Shown here one piece after another: positions 1 through 8,707 of a stretch of DNA of 42,505 nt (within the stretch, counting starts at the first letter, position 1; every line of letters starts with the position of its first letter). The notes below the pieces were generated by a model. That model was not told where the DNA came from, searched no databases, and worked only from the letters and a program-made list of their open reading frames with translations. A program made the position numbers and the translations under genes. The DNA comes from Christensenellaceae bacterium Phil7 (GTDB lineage Bacteria > Bacillota > Clostridia > Christensenellales > CAG-138): contig MSGV01000042.1 of NCBI GenBank assembly GCA_001940845.1, positions 1-42,505 on the forward strand, written 5' to 3'.

Positions 1-76
1 TGGAGCTGGTGATGGGACTCGAACCCGCAACCTGCTGATTACAAATCAGCTGCTCTGCCAATTGAGCTACACCAGC
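1..76 (-). tRNA. tRNA-Thr (anticodon TGT)
   Basis: A full cloverleaf reads on the minus strand. The acceptor stem GCTGGTG pairs with CACCAGC, the discriminator is T, and CCA is encoded (positions 1-3). The anticodon stem GCTGA/TCAGC carries the loop TTTGTAA, giving anticodon TGT. It is the last of five tRNAs in one leftward cluster. The CCA sits exactly at the window edge, so anything further downstream is not visible. Confidence 0.96.
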
Positions 77-93
77 GAAATTTTTTCAAAAAA

Positions 94-170
94 TGGCGAT
101 CCGAAGGGGGCTCGAACCCCTGACCTCCAGCGTGACAGGCTGGCATTCTAGCCAACTGAACTACCGGACC
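94..170 (-). tRNA. tRNA-Asp (anticodon GTC)
   Basis: Minus-strand cloverleaf with acceptor GGTCCGG pairing with TCGGATC (two G-U pairs), discriminator G73 as expected for tRNA-Asp, and encoded CCA at 94-96. The anticodon stem CCAGC/GCTGG holds the loop CTGTCAC, so the anticodon is GTC. It lies 17 nt from the Thr gene. Confidence 0.96.
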
Positions 171-183
171 GCAGATTAAATTA

Positions 184-260
184 TGGTGGGCCTTCAGGGA
201 CTCGAACCCCGGACCAATCGGTTATGAGCCGACCGCTCTAACCAACTGAGCTAAAGGCCC
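184..260 (-). tRNA. tRNA-Met, elongator type (anticodon CAT)
   Basis: Minus-strand cloverleaf with a perfect acceptor stem GGGCCTT/AAGGCCC, discriminator A and encoded CCA (184-186). The anticodon loop CTCATAA gives CAT. The first acceptor pair is a normal G-C, unlike the mismatched first pair of initiator tRNA, so elongator Met is preferred. A lysidine-modified tRNA-Ile2 also carries CAT in the gene and cannot be fully excluded by eye. Confidence 0.9.
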
Positions 261-270
261 TTTAAAAAGG

Positions 271-346
271 TGGTGACCCCTAGGAGACTCGAACTCCTGT
301 TACCGCCGTGAAAGGGCGGTGTCTTAGACCGCTTGACCAAGGGGCC
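271..346 (-). tRNA. tRNA-Glu (anticodon TTC)
   Basis: Minus-strand cloverleaf with acceptor GGCCCCT/AGGGGTC (a G2-U71 wobble, common in tRNA-Glu), encoded CCA at 271-273, and anticodon stem CCGCC/GGCGG around the loop CTTTCAC, giving TTC. Confidence 0.95.
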
Positions 347-355
347 ACAAAGAAA

Positions 356-432
356 TGGTCGGGGTGAAGGGATTTGAACCCTTGGCCCCATGCTCCCAAA
401 GCACGTACGCTACCGAACTGCGCTACACCCCG
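356..432 (-). tRNA. tRNA-Pro (anticodon TGG)
   Basis: Minus-strand cloverleaf with acceptor CGGGGTG/CACCCCG, discriminator A and encoded CCA (356-358). The anticodon arm CGTGC/GCATG carries the loop TTTGGGA, giving TGG. It is the first gene of the tRNA cluster, beginning about 42 nt after the expected transcription start. Confidence 0.95.
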
Positions 433-480
433 AAAGCTTATACAATCAATTTTGATTGCTCGCTTCTTGCGACGGTGACT

Positions 481-509
481 ATTATACACATACCGCATTG
501 GTTTGTCAA
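481..509 (-). promoter_or_regulatory. Consensus sigma-A promoter of the tRNA cluster
   Basis: On the minus strand TTGACA lies at 509-504 and TATAAT at 486-481 with a 17-bp spacer. Both hexamers and the spacing are perfect. Transcription should start near 474 and run leftward through tRNA-Pro, Glu, Met, Asp and Thr. No other gene lies between the promoter and tRNA-Pro. Confidence 0.92.
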
Positions 510-588
510 CACCATTTTCACCATTTTTTCAGATATATCTCACAACAGGTTCTTTATATGAATCTTGTCGAGAGCCGGCATCGGACTA

Positions 589-1857
589 TCATTCTATGAA
601 ATCAAATTCCCATTCGCCAAGACGAATAACCGTATCGGCAGTGGCACCCCTTTCGCGCAGCGCCTTTATGATGCCTTCGGAATCCAGCAGCTTCTGGAAC
701 CGCCTCATTGATTCTTCATCCTCCGCATTTGTTGTATCAAGGATGTAATCCACAATTCCGCCCTTCACAACCAGCACATCGCCATCCTTGCTGATCTCAA
801 AATTCCAATCATACTGCGGTGCTTCGACAATATCATCCTCCGCGAATTCTCTTGTGGATGGAAGCACCTTCAGCATTTCAACAATTCTATCCAGCAGCGG
901 TTCGAAGCCCTTTGCCGTCGCTGCCGATACCGGAAAAATATTTCCGGCAGCAGTTGGAAACTCCTCTTTAAAGAAGTCCAGATAATCTTCTGCGCCCGTA
1001 ATATCCATCTTGTTCGCAACTATCAGCTCGGGAAGCTCCGCCAATTTTGTGCTATAATCGGATAGTTCCTTCCGTATCTGCTTGTAATCCTCCATGGGAT
1101 CTCTTCCCTCAGAGCCCGATATATCTATGACATGAACTAGAAGCCTCGTTCTTTCGATATGTCTTAAAAAGTCATGACCCAGCCCTGCCCCAGCTGCTGC
1201 ACCTTCGATCAATCCGGGAATATCTGCCACAACAAACGAACTTTCATAACGCTTTACAACGCCCAAATTGGGAGTCAACGTCGTAAAGTGGTAATTAGCT
1301 ATCTTTGGCCTTGCACTGGTGATGACAGATAGTATCGTGGATTTGCCGACATTTGGAAGACCGATCAATCCAACATCGGCGATCGTCATCAATTCAAGCT
1401 CAACCTCATACTCCTTGGTCTTTTGACCGTTTTGAGCATATCGCGGCGCCTGCTTTGTCGGAGTAGCAAATTTCGCATTGCCCTTTCCTCCTCTGCCTCC
1501 ATGCAGCACAAGCTTCTCCCGGCCCGGCTTGTTCATATCCGCAATGATCTTGCCCGATTCTATATCACGCACACGGGTTCCCACGGGCACTTTGATTATG
1601 AGATCCTCGCCCTTCTTGCCATACTGCATCTTGCCCCTGCCATTTTCACCATTCTGTGCTCTGAAATGGCGTGAAAATTTGAAATCCAGCAGTGTGCTCA
1701 TATTATCATCCGCATAGAAGATCACATTTCCGCCTCTTCCTCCGTCGCCGCCATCCGGCCCTCCGTGAGACACATATTTTTCCCTATGAAAGCTGGAGCA
1801 GCCATCGCCTCCATTGCCTGCCTTTATTATTATTTTAGCTTTATCTACGAACTGCAT
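589..1857 (-). CDS. obgE: GTPase Obg/CgtA
   Basis: This 422-residue protein is the conserved ribosome-associated GTPase involved in 50S maturation and growth/stress control. Residues 1-158 are the glycine-rich Obg fold. The G domain follows with the P-loop GLPNVGKST (166-174), DIPG (212-215), NKMD (282-285) and a SAATAKG G5 region near 311. About 75 C-terminal residues form the OCT domain found in Bacillota Obg proteins. The ATG start lies inside the end of nth (13 nt overlap), so the two genes are likely translationally coupled. In many Bacillota obg follows rplU-rpmA; here it follows nth instead. No convincing terminator is seen between its stop and the tRNA promoter. Confidence 0.97.
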   Translation of the reverse strand: MQFVDKAKIIIKAGNGGDGCSSFHREKYVSHGGPDGGDGGRGGNVIFYADDNMSTLLDFKFSRHFRAQNGENGRGKMQYGKKGEDLIIKVPVGTRVRDIESGKIIADMNKPGREKLVLHGGRGGKGNAKFATPTKQAPRYAQNGQKTKEYEVELELMTIADVGLIGLPNVGKSTILSVITSARPKIANYHFTTLTPNLGVVKRYESSFVVADIPGLIEGAAAGAGLGHDFLRHIERTRLLVHVIDISGSEGRDPMEDYKQIRKELSDYSTKLAELPELIVANKMDITGAEDYLDFFKEEFPTAAGNIFPVSAATAKGFEPLLDRIVEMLKVLPSTREFAEDDIVEAPQYDWNFEISKDGDVLVVKGGIVDYILDTTNAEDEESMRRFQKLLDSEGIIKALRERGATADTVIRLGEWEFDFIE

Positions 1858-2507
1858 CTTTCATTCTCCTTATAGTATTTACATAACCCTTTCAATTCGC
1901 ATCCAGTGCAATTTGGTTTTTTCGCAGAACATACGCGCCTGCCATGAAATATCAGATAGTGGTGAGCTATCGACCAAGTATCTTCGGGAATATTCGCCAT
2001 AAGCTGTTTCTCGGTTTCTTCAACCGTTTTAGCCTTCGCAATTCCGATCCTGTTGCTCACGCGGAATACATGCGTATCCACTGCGATTGCAGGAATTCCA
2101 AATGCATTTGACAGCACAACGCTTGCAGTCTTTCGTCCAACACCTGCAAGCGACTCCAGCTTTACCCTATCTGCTGGCACTTCTCCCCCGAATTTATTGA
2201 CTATATCGTTGCAGGCAGAGATAATATTTCTGGCCTTAGTATTAAAAAAACCGCAGGGTTTGATGTATGGTGCGAGCTGATCCGGAGTCATATTCGCAAT
2301 GCTCTCTGCATTTGGATGATCTCTGAACAATGCAGGGGTGCATTTATTTACCTGCTTGTCCGTGCATTGTGCGGAAAGAATGGTTGCAATAAGCAGTTCG
2401 AATGGATTCGTAAAATCCAATTCAGGCTTCGCATCCGGATACATTTCCGCCAGAGTCGCTATAACGGCCTTATTCCATTCGGCCCCAGTCATATCCTTTG
2501 TTTCCAT
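1845..2507 (-). CDS. nth: Endonuclease III, DNA glycosylase/AP lyase
   Basis: This 220-residue base-excision repair enzyme removes oxidised pyrimidines and cleaves AP sites. The helix-hairpin-helix AGVGRKTA contains the catalytic lysine K126, and the catalytic aspartate is D144 in VDTHV. The C-terminal iron-sulfur loop has the family spacing C193-x6-C200-x2-C203-x5-C209. The start has GAGG 7 nt upstream. The gene lies 28 nt after the Met-rich unknown and overlaps obgE, so the three probably form one transcript. Confidence 0.96.
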   Translation of the reverse strand: METKDMTGAEWNKAVIATLAEMYPDAKPELDFTNPFELLIATILSAQCTDKQVNKCTPALFRDHPNAESIANMTPDQLAPYIKPCGFFNTKARNIISACNDIVNKFGGEVPADRVKLESLAGVGRKTASVVLSNAFGIPAIAVDTHVFRVSNRIGIAKAKTVEETEKQLMANIPEDTWSIAHHYLIFHGRRVCSAKKPNCTGCELKGLCKYYKENERCSS

Positions 2508-2535
2508 GATAATACCTCTTTTGTATCAAATTTTA

Positions 2536-2946
2536 TTATCTTTTGCTATTCATCATTTTCATAATTTGTGAAATATCGCCGCCGCCTTTCATCATATTCT
2601 GCATCCCCATCATCATTTGCAGCATTTGCATCTGATTTCTTCCCGCCATGCTGCCCTGCTGACCACCCATATTTGAAGATGGCTGCACCTGATTTTTGGG
2701 TCTTGGGATGCTATCGAAATTGATCCCGAAGCCGCTGCTGATCGCCCTCAGCTCATTTGGAGCAACGAACGGCTCCACCGCGAGCAAATATGCCTTCAAT
2801 TGCTCTATCCCCTGCTCCATATGTATACGCCTTGCCAGCAGCAGCGCCGGAGAGACCTCCTCATTTCGGTGCTGTGCCGGGCGCATGCCCTGCGAGGTCT
2901 GCTGAGATTGCTTTACGGATACTCTCTGCATAATTCCATCCTCCAT
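2536..2946 (-). CDS. Unknown Met/Gln/Gly-rich small protein
   Basis: A 136-residue protein whose function I do not recognise. The middle (about residues 30-75) looks helical and ordered, with charged and hydrophobic residues alternating. The C-terminal 45 residues are low complexity, rich in Met, Gln and Gly, with repeats such as MQMLQMMMGMQ. Met-rich helices can bind hydrophobic segments, as in the M domain of SRP54, but no GTPase or other SRP feature is present, so this is only an analogy. Two starts are possible. The ATG at 2946 has AGGAAG close upstream. The ATG at 2931 has GGAGG at 8 nt spacing, which is better, and would give 131 residues. It heads the likely nth-obgE transcript and faces away from the gene at 3028. 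Confidence 0.7.
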   Translation of the reverse strand: MEDGIMQRVSVKQSQQTSQGMRPAQHRNEEVSPALLLARRIHMEQGIEQLKAYLLAVEPFVAPNELRAISSGFGINFDSIPRPKNQVQPSSNMGGQQGSMAGRNQMQMLQMMMGMQNMMKGGGDISQIMKMMNSKR

Positions 2947-2965
2947 GATCTTCCTATCTACAAAT

Positions 2966-2993
2966 TATGCACTATTTGACCATATAGTGCATA
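2966..2993. promoter_or_regulatory. Inverted repeat between divergent genes, candidate operator
   Basis: TATGCACTAT (2966-2975) and ATAGTGCATA (2984-2993) are perfect 10-bp arms around an 8-bp spacer. The repeat sits in the 81-bp gap between two divergent starts (2946 leftward, 3028 rightward) and overlaps a TATAAA-like -10 at 2992-2997. Its position and symmetry suit a protein-binding operator controlling both directions. It is not followed by a T run, so a terminator is unlikely. Confidence 0.55.
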
Positions 2994-3027
2994 TAAAATA
3001 GCAGATGACAATAAGGAGGCATACCCA

Positions 3028-3255
3028 ATGGAAAAATATTTTGAAGGTATCGATGATATCGATGAACTCATAGGTGAATACGGCAGCAAGAGCGATGATG
3101 AGCTCATGCAGGAGCTCATCGAAGTCACCTCTCAGCAAAAGCTGGATGGAACATTCAGCGAATCCGATGTCGAAATGATGGAAAATCTAATCATGCCTAT
3201 GCTTGATGAAGCTCAGGCTGCAAGATTGACACAGATCCTGGAGGCGATAAAGTAG
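3028..3255 (+). CDS. Unknown small acidic protein
   Basis: A 75-residue, strongly acidic protein predicted to be almost all helix, with no recognised domain. The first 30 residues are dense in Asp and Glu, and the remainder ends in an amphipathic helix. The coding call is well supported by AAGGAGG (3013-3019) at 8 nt from the ATG. It is transcribed away from the Met/Gln-rich protein at 2946 and converges on the parC-like gene, with only 11 nt between the two stops. No signal peptide or membrane segment is visible. Confidence 0.75.
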   Translation: MEKYFEGIDDIDELIGEYGSKSDDELMQELIEVTSQQKLDGTFSESDVEMMENLIMPMLDEAQAARLTQILEAIK

Positions 3256-3266
3256 ACCATGCGCCG

Positions 3267-5687
3267 CTAAGCCTTTTTCAATCTGACAAGGACATTATCC
3301 ATCAATACCATCACTATAGGCTGACCTCTTCCCGCTCGCGGTTCTATGCGGATTTCCTCCGTATTGAACCGCGATTCCTCGCCATGCAGCTGCTCTGCAA
3401 TGAGTTCCAGCGGTTCTGTGATATGCATCACTGCCGTTATCCTCGTACCGTTTGACCCATTTTTCTTAAAGCCAAAGCATTGGAGCCCTTTGCCGTTTCT
3501 TCCTTGAATATCATGATCGAATATAAAGCTCCGTTTCATATAGCCGCGATCGGTGACGGTCAAAATCTCTCCCTCATCAGGGATGTGCCCTGCAAAGATC
3601 ACGGAATCATTGCCCTCCAGCTTTATTCCCTTCACGCCTGAGCTGGCTCTGCCCGTCACAGGCACGCTTTGCGATTCAAATCGTATGCTCATACCCTGGG
3701 ACGTTATGAGCATTATCGCATCCGAATCCTGCTCACAATACTCAATGGAAATCAGAGCATCCTGCTCCTTTAGTGTAATAGCTGCAATGCGCTTGGTCTT
3801 GGTCGTATACTCCGAACCTTCTGTGCATTTAACAAGCCCATTTTTTGTATAAAAGAACAGCTTGCCCGCAGAAAGCTCCTTATCGAACGCTTTGATTATG
3901 GTTTCATCCTTTTCGAGCTCAATTATCGATGAAAGATTGGTCGGCTTCTGAGCCGCCTTACTTTCCGGAATATCCCCCATATTGATACTTATGAGCGCAC
4001 CATGGGATGTGAATAGCCTCAATACCTTGTCCGTCTGCGTATTGAATACATAAATCGGTTTTTCCTGCGCCAGCAGCTCCGGCGTTACAAACTTAGGCTG
4101 TAGCCTTCTGAGCTTATTATCATTCAGAATTAACAGACACATTGGTTCCGGCGCTGATATCTCAGCCTCATCATCAACCGTAATGGCTTCTGCCTCGATC
4201 AACTCCGTCCTTCGTTCTGAATCAATGATACCTCGAATCGCCGTCAGCTCGTCAACGATCAGCTTATCCAGCTTTTTCTTTGATGCCAGTATGCTTTGAA
4301 GCTGTTTTATCCGCTTCTCCGTATCACGGCATTCACGCTCTATCTCAAGCTGTTCAAGGTTTGTGAGCCGCTGAAGCCGAAGGTCCAGTATGGCATCTGC
4401 CTGTACAGACGTAAGACTGAATCTGCTTATCAAGCCCTGCTTAGCCTCCTTTGGCGATTTTGATGCACGAATCAATGCGATGACCTCATCGATATTGAGC
4501 AATGCGATCATCAAGCCCTGCAGTATATGAGCTCGCTTTTCAGCCTGCTCAAGTTCATTCCTGCAACGCCTTGTTACAACCTCCTCCTGATGCCTTATAT
4601 AGTGACCAAGCAGCTCCGGCAGGCTTAGAAGTTTGGGCTTGCCATCAGCAATGGCAACCATTATGACACTTACCGTCTTTTGAAGATCCGAATACTTAAA
4701 CAGCGCATTCAGCACCTTTTCTGGATTCACATCCTTCTTCAGCTCAATTACTGCCCTTATGCCTGTGCGGTCGGATTCATCTCGGATATCGGAGATGCCT
4801 GCAAACATAGCTTTTTTGCTCTGGACAAGTTGTAATATCTTTTCGAGTGCCGCGGCCTTATTTACCTGATACGGGAATTCGGTTATAACTATATTGGTCT
4901 TCCCATTCTTGAGCTGCTCAAAATGAGTCTTTGCCCGGTTTGTAAGCTTGCCCCTGCCCGTCTCATATGCAGTTCTTATCTCCGGAGAATTTATCAGATA
5001 TCCGCCCGTCGGAAAATCCGGGCACGGTATTATCCTCATAAGCTCCTCAATGCTTATATCCGGATCATTCAGCTTTGCGATCACGGCATCTATGGCCTCG
5101 TGCGGATTATGTGGAGGGATGCTCGTGGTCAGCCCCACCGCAATACCGTTTGAACCATTTATTAAAAGATTCGGGAATCTCCCAGGAAGCAGCTCCGGTT
5201 CCCTGAGGGTATCATCAAAATTCAGGCTGAATTTTACAGTATCCTTATCTATATCTCTAAGCAGCTGCATTGCTGCCGGAGTCATCCTCGCTTCGGTATA
5301 GCGCATTGCCGCAGCGCTGTCCCCATCCATACTTCCAAAATTGCCATGCCCATCGACCAATGGCACACGCATATTGAAATCCTGCGCCATACGCACCATT
5401 GCATCATAAACCGAGCTGTCGCCATGCGGATGATATTTACCAAGACAATCACCGACGATACGGGCGGACTTTCTATGCGGCTTATCCGGGGAAAGGGACA
5501 ATTCAAGCATCGTATAGAGTATCCTGCGCTGTACGGGCTTGAGCCCATCCTCCACTCTTGGCAGCGCACGCTCAAGGATAACATGCTCCGCATATGGCAG
5601 CATGGATTGATGCATAACATCATCCATGCTTTTTACAAAGACATGTCCCTCATGAATCGTTTCTATCGGGTTTTTCTTCTTGGTCAT
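3267..5687 (-). CDS. Type IIA topoisomerase A subunit (ParC/GyrA family)
   Basis: An 806-residue DNA-cleaving subunit of a type IIA topoisomerase. The breakage-reunion domain contains the catalytic tyrosine Y130 in [11 protein letters not shown] and the [13 protein letters not shown] region, where quinolone-contact positions are Ser91 and Asp95 (the sensitive-type residues). The C-terminal beta-pinwheel repeats begin near residue 500. The GyrA box, normally QRRGGKG, is degenerate here (QGRNGKG, near residue 735), which argues for a ParC-like decatenase rather than a supercoiling gyrase. No parE or gyrB is in the window, which is unusual because parE usually precedes parC. The ATG follows the rpe stop by one base (TGATATG), so it is the last, translationally coupled gene of the def operon. 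Gyrase A remains possible. Confidence 0.9.
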   Translation of the reverse strand: MTKKKNPIETIHEGHVFVKSMDDVMHQSMLPYAEHVILERALPRVEDGLKPVQRRILYTMLELSLSPDKPHRKSARIVGDCLGKYHPHGDSSVYDAMVRMAQDFNMRVPLVDGHGNFGSMDGDSAAAMRYTEARMTPAAMQLLRDIDKDTVKFSLNFDDTLREPELLPGRFPNLLINGSNGIAVGLTTSIPPHNPHEAIDAVIAKLNDPDISIEELMRIIPCPDFPTGGYLINSPEIRTAYETGRGKLTNRAKTHFEQLKNGKTNIVITEFPYQVNKAAALEKILQLVQSKKAMFAGISDIRDESDRTGIRAVIELKKDVNPEKVLNALFKYSDLQKTVSVIMVAIADGKPKLLSLPELLGHYIRHQEEVVTRRCRNELEQAEKRAHILQGLMIALLNIDEVIALIRASKSPKEAKQGLISRFSLTSVQADAILDLRLQRLTNLEQLEIERECRDTEKRIKQLQSILASKKKLDKLIVDELTAIRGIIDSERRTELIEAEAITVDDEAEISAPEPMCLLILNDNKLRRLQPKFVTPELLAQEKPIYVFNTQTDKVLRLFTSHGALISINMGDIPESKAAQKPTNLSSIIELEKDETIIKAFDKELSAGKLFFYTKNGLVKCTEGSEYTTKTKRIAAITLKEQDALISIEYCEQDSDAIMLITSQGMSIRFESQSVPVTGRASSGVKGIKLEGNDSVIFAGHIPDEGEILTVTDRGYMKRSFIFDHDIQGRNGKGLQCFGFKKNGSNGTRITAVMHITEPLELIAEQLHGEESRFNTEEIRIEPRAGRGQPIVMVLMDNVLVRLKKA

Positions 5688-5688
5688 A

Positions 5689-6336
5689 TCAGCCTCTCAG
5701 CAGTTCAATGGTTCTCTTTGGATCATCGGATGAGAATACTGCATTGCCAGCTACCAGAATATTTGCTCCATTATCCCGGCAAACCTTTGCTGTTTCAATA
5801 TTCACGCCGCCATCGACCTCAATATCCACATCATAAAGACCTCTGGCATCAAGCATCTGCCTGATCTTCCTTACCTTATCGGCAGCTTCGGCGATAAACT
5901 TCTGCCCCCCGAAGCCCGGGTTGACGGTCATTACCAGCACCATATCGCAGCTGTCCAGCAGATATTCCACCGCTGATGGACTTGTTGCTGGGTTGAGCGC
6001 AATGCCGGCTTTCATTCCAAGAGAACGTATGTAATTCAATGTTCTATGCGCATGGCGATCCGCTTCGATATGAATTGTCATGATATCAGCACCGGCATCC
6101 TTGAATGCCGCCGCCCATTGCGCCGGATTTTCAACCATCATATGTGCATCAAAAATCAAATTGCTATGCTTTCTCAATGCCTTGCACATTGGAGCTCCAA
6201 ATGTGATATTCGGCACGAATGCTCCATCCATCACATCAAGATGGACATAATCCGCATTCCATTCATCAAGCATTTCCACGGCGCTTCCAAGTGCCGCATA
6301 ATCGGCCGAAAGGATCGAAGGTGCTATTTTTATCAT
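5689..6336 (-). CDS. rpe: Ribulose-phosphate 3-epimerase
   Basis: Interconverts ribulose 5-phosphate and xylulose 5-phosphate in the pentose phosphate pathway. The 215-residue TIM barrel starts [12 protein letters not shown] and contains HLDVMDG, HMMVENP, the MTVNPGFGG phosphate loop and the EVDGGV aspartate. I chose the ATG at 6336 because it matches the family N-terminus and lies 17 nt after the rsgA stop; the frame is open upstream to 6387, but that would overlap rsgA and add residues with no family match. A weak GGAG is 11 nt upstream. The rsgA-rpe order is standard in Bacillota. The stop almost touches the start of the parC-like gene. Confidence 0.95.
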   Translation of the reverse strand: MIKIAPSILSADYAALGSAVEMLDEWNADYVHLDVMDGAFVPNITFGAPMCKALRKHSNLIFDAHMMVENPAQWAAAFKDAGADIMTIHIEADRHAHRTLNYIRSLGMKAGIALNPATSPSAVEYLLDSCDMVLVMTVNPGFGGQKFIAEAADKVRKIRQMLDARGLYDVDIEVDGGVNIETAKVCRDNGANILVAGNAVFSSDDPKRTIELLRG

Positions 6337-6352
6337 ATTATCTTTCACTCCG

Positions 6353-7249
6353 TTATTCATATTTATGTTTTTTATTCTCAATGGCATCGTTTACCAGGCG
6401 AACATATCTCTTATAGCGTTCTTCATTGAATTCCTTACCAAGCAGCTCCGTTTTGACTACGCAGCCAGGTTCGGTAATATGCAAACAGCCGCTGAATCTG
6501 CATTCAAACGCATGGCGGCGCAGCTCTGGATAAAAGTTTTTTATAACCTCCGGCTCACAATCAATGCCATCCAGCAGACTGAAACCCGGTGTATCCAAAA
6601 CGGCTCCTCCGCTCACGACCGGAATCAGTTCCGCATGCCGAGTTGTATGCCTTCCCCGCTCGGTCTTTCTTGAGAGCGCACCGACCTCAAGCTGCATACC
6701 CGGGATCAGCGCATTCAGCAGTGATGATTTTCCAACCGCAGATTGGCCTGCAAAGCATACAATGGATGAATCCAACTCACCTCTGAGCTCGGCTATTCCG
6801 GTTCCGCTGGCAGCCGAAACACAATAAAGCTTATAGTCGGTAAGCCTATACTCATCCAATATGGCATTTATCTCATCCACAGATGCCATATCACACTTAT
6901 TAATTATTATGACGGGCTCTATTGAGAGCCTTTCGCAGCATATCAGCAATTTATCCACGAGCAAAAGATCTGCGACGGGTTTGCTGGCGGCGATTACTAT
7001 AAAAAGCTTATCTATATTGGCGACTGCCGGACGAACCAATTCATTCCTTCTCTCGCACAAATTCAAGAGATAACCGGTTTTGCCATCGGCATTTAAGCTG
7101 AATTCAACCCTGTCTCCAACCGTTGGAATGATATGCTGCTTGCGAAACAGCCCTCGCGCTTTGCAGACATAGTCCATGCCCTCAGATAAAACGGTATAAA
7201 ACCCGCCAACTCCCTTAAGAATTATGCCATTTTTAATTTCCTTATCCAA
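6353..7249 (-). CDS. rsgA: Ribosome small-subunit GTPase RsgA
   Basis: A 298-residue circularly permuted GTPase that acts in late 30S assembly. The order is OB-fold (about 1-65), G4 NKCD (117-120), then the P-loop GQSAVGKSS (158-166), DTPG (209-212) and a zinc site (C240, C245, H247, C253). G4 before G1 is diagnostic of the family. The start is TTG at 7249, with AAGG 5 nt upstream; the next in-frame ATG would remove the OB-fold. It lies between prkC (27 nt upstream) and rpe, its usual neighbours in Bacillota. Confidence 0.96.
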   Translation of the reverse strand: MDKEIKNGIILKGVGGFYTVLSEGMDYVCKARGLFRKQHIIPTVGDRVEFSLNADGKTGYLLNLCERRNELVRPAVANIDKLFIVIAASKPVADLLLVDKLLICCERLSIEPVIIINKCDMASVDEINAILDEYRLTDYKLYCVSAASGTGIAELRGELDSSIVCFAGQSAVGKSSLLNALIPGMQLEVGALSRKTERGRHTTRHAELIPVVSGGAVLDTPGFSLLDGIDCEPEVIKNFYPELRRHAFECRFSGCLHITEPGCVVKTELLGKEFNEERYKRYVRLVNDAIENKKHKYE

Positions 7250-7276
7250 TGCTGCCTTCTCTTTTTCTTTATTCTT

Positions 7277-8707
7277 TTAATGATCTGCGGAAGCGGAGCT
7301 GATCTCAACATCTATCTCATCACCACGGACTGCATCGCTGCCGGCAGCAATCGATTGATGAATAATGGTATCATGCTTTTCATCGCTTACGACATAAGTA
7401 ATACCCGATATAGTTATCCCGATCCCGCCGAGCTTCTCCTTTGCTTCTTCAAGCGTCAATCCCGTCAAGTCTATCATGACGACCGCATCGCTGCCCTGGC
7501 TGATAACTATCGAAACCTCGCTGCCCTTATTCTGTGTGGTGCCCGGGACAGGCTCCTGATTGCAAACCAGATCTGCCGAAAATTCATCCGAATATGCATA
7601 ACCGGAAACATGCATCTCCAAGCCGCGGCTTGCAAGAAGCTGTTCTGCTTGCTCAATCGTTTTTCCATACAATTCCGGAACTCTGGCCAAGCTATTATCA
7701 GCCTCCGCTCGCCGCGATACAAAATACCATGAAAGCGACGCACCGATCACAAGCACAACAGCAAGAACCACCGGAACAATTATATGCCATAGCTTAGTTC
7801 TCCTGCGCTTACGTATTCTTGCATCTGCATCTATGGATTCATGAAAATCGATCAGCCTTCTATTCGGGTGAAGGATCGCCTTTTGAAGATCCAGCTTCAT
7901 CTCCTTCGCAGAGGCATATCTATCGGACGGACTTTTTGCTGTCGCTTTCATCACAACATCGCTGAGCGAAGGTGGAATCTTTGGATCGATATCCATCGGA
8001 GGGATAATCGTCCCGGTAACATGCTGAAGGGCAATCTGAACGGGATTATCTCCATCGAAAGGCGGCTTTCCAACCAGCATCTCGTATAGAAGTATTCCTG
8101 CCGAATAAATATCGCTTGCGGCTGTTACCAGATCTCCGCTCGCCTGCTCCGGCGATATATAATGCACTGATCCAAGAACATCCCGGCTATCATAGGTCTT
8201 TGTATCAGCATTGACCTCCTTCGCTATGCCGAAATCCGTTAGTTTAACATTCTTATTTACCGAGATGAGTACGTTTTGCGGTTTAACATCACGATGAATA
8301 TACCCTGCATTATGCACACATTCAAGCGCATCCAGTATGCTCGACGTTATATTGACCGCTACCTTTGGGCTCACTGCGCCATGCGCTTTCAATGAATCCT
8401 TTAAGCTGCATCCATCAACGAACTCGAGCGCTATATAGTTTCTTGATACGCCCTTCTCATCAATGAATGCGCCGTAATCATAGGCCCTTGCAATATTTTT
8501 GCATTCAAGATTCAATGCAGTATCCGCTTCCTTCTCAAAGCGCTTCACATAGCTCTGATTTATGCAGTATTCACTCTTTATCACCTTGAATGCAACAAAT
8601 CGCTTTTCTGAAAGGTCGTATGCTTTATACACGTCCGCCATACCGCCGGAGCCTACTTCTTCTTCGATCCTATAGCGATTATTGATAATCGGCTCAATCA
8701 TCGGCAT
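7277..8707 (-). CDS. prkC: Membrane Ser/Thr protein kinase with PASTA domains
   Basis: A eukaryotic-type Hanks kinase of 476 residues that senses cell-wall fragments in Bacillota and controls growth and wall synthesis. The cytoplasmic kinase domain holds GSGGMADVY (19-27), Lys41, HRD with catalytic Asp140, and DFG at 158-160. A basic juxtamembrane stretch precedes one membrane helix (about 307-329). Two extracellular PASTA repeats follow (about 342-402 and 403-474); many relatives have three or more. The ATG at 8707 is chosen because GGAGG lies 8 nt upstream and the kinase fold starts at once; the frame is open to 8761. It overlaps the end of the phosphatase gene by 14 nt, so expression of kinase and phosphatase is likely coupled. 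Confidence 0.96.
   Translation of the reverse strand: MPMIEPIINNRYRIEEEVGSGGMADVYKAYDLSEKRFVAFKVIKSEYCINQSYVKRFEKEADTALNLECKNIARAYDYGAFIDEKGVSRNYIALEFVDGCSLKDSLKAHGAVSPKVAVNITSSILDALECVHNAGYIHRDVKPQNVLISVNKNVKLTDFGIAKEVNADTKTYDSRDVLGSVHYISPEQASGDLVTAASDIYSAGILLYEMLVGKPPFDGDNPVQIALQHVTGTIIPPMDIDPKIPPSLSDVVMKATAKSPSDRYASAKEMKLDLQKAILHPNRRLIDFHESIDADARIRKRRRTKLWHIIVPVVLAVVLVIGASLSWYFVSRRAEADNSLARVPELYGKTIEQAEQLLASRGLEMHVSGYAYSDEFSADLVCNQEPVPGTTQNKGSEVSIVISQGSDAVVMIDLTGLTLEEAKEKLGGIGITISGITYVVSDEKHDTIIHQSIAAGSDAVRGDEIDVEISSASADH

Noticed and set aside
2536-2946. Met-rich protein as an SRP54 M-domain fragment
   Set aside because: There is no NG GTPase domain and no conserved RNA-binding motif; only the Met content is similar.
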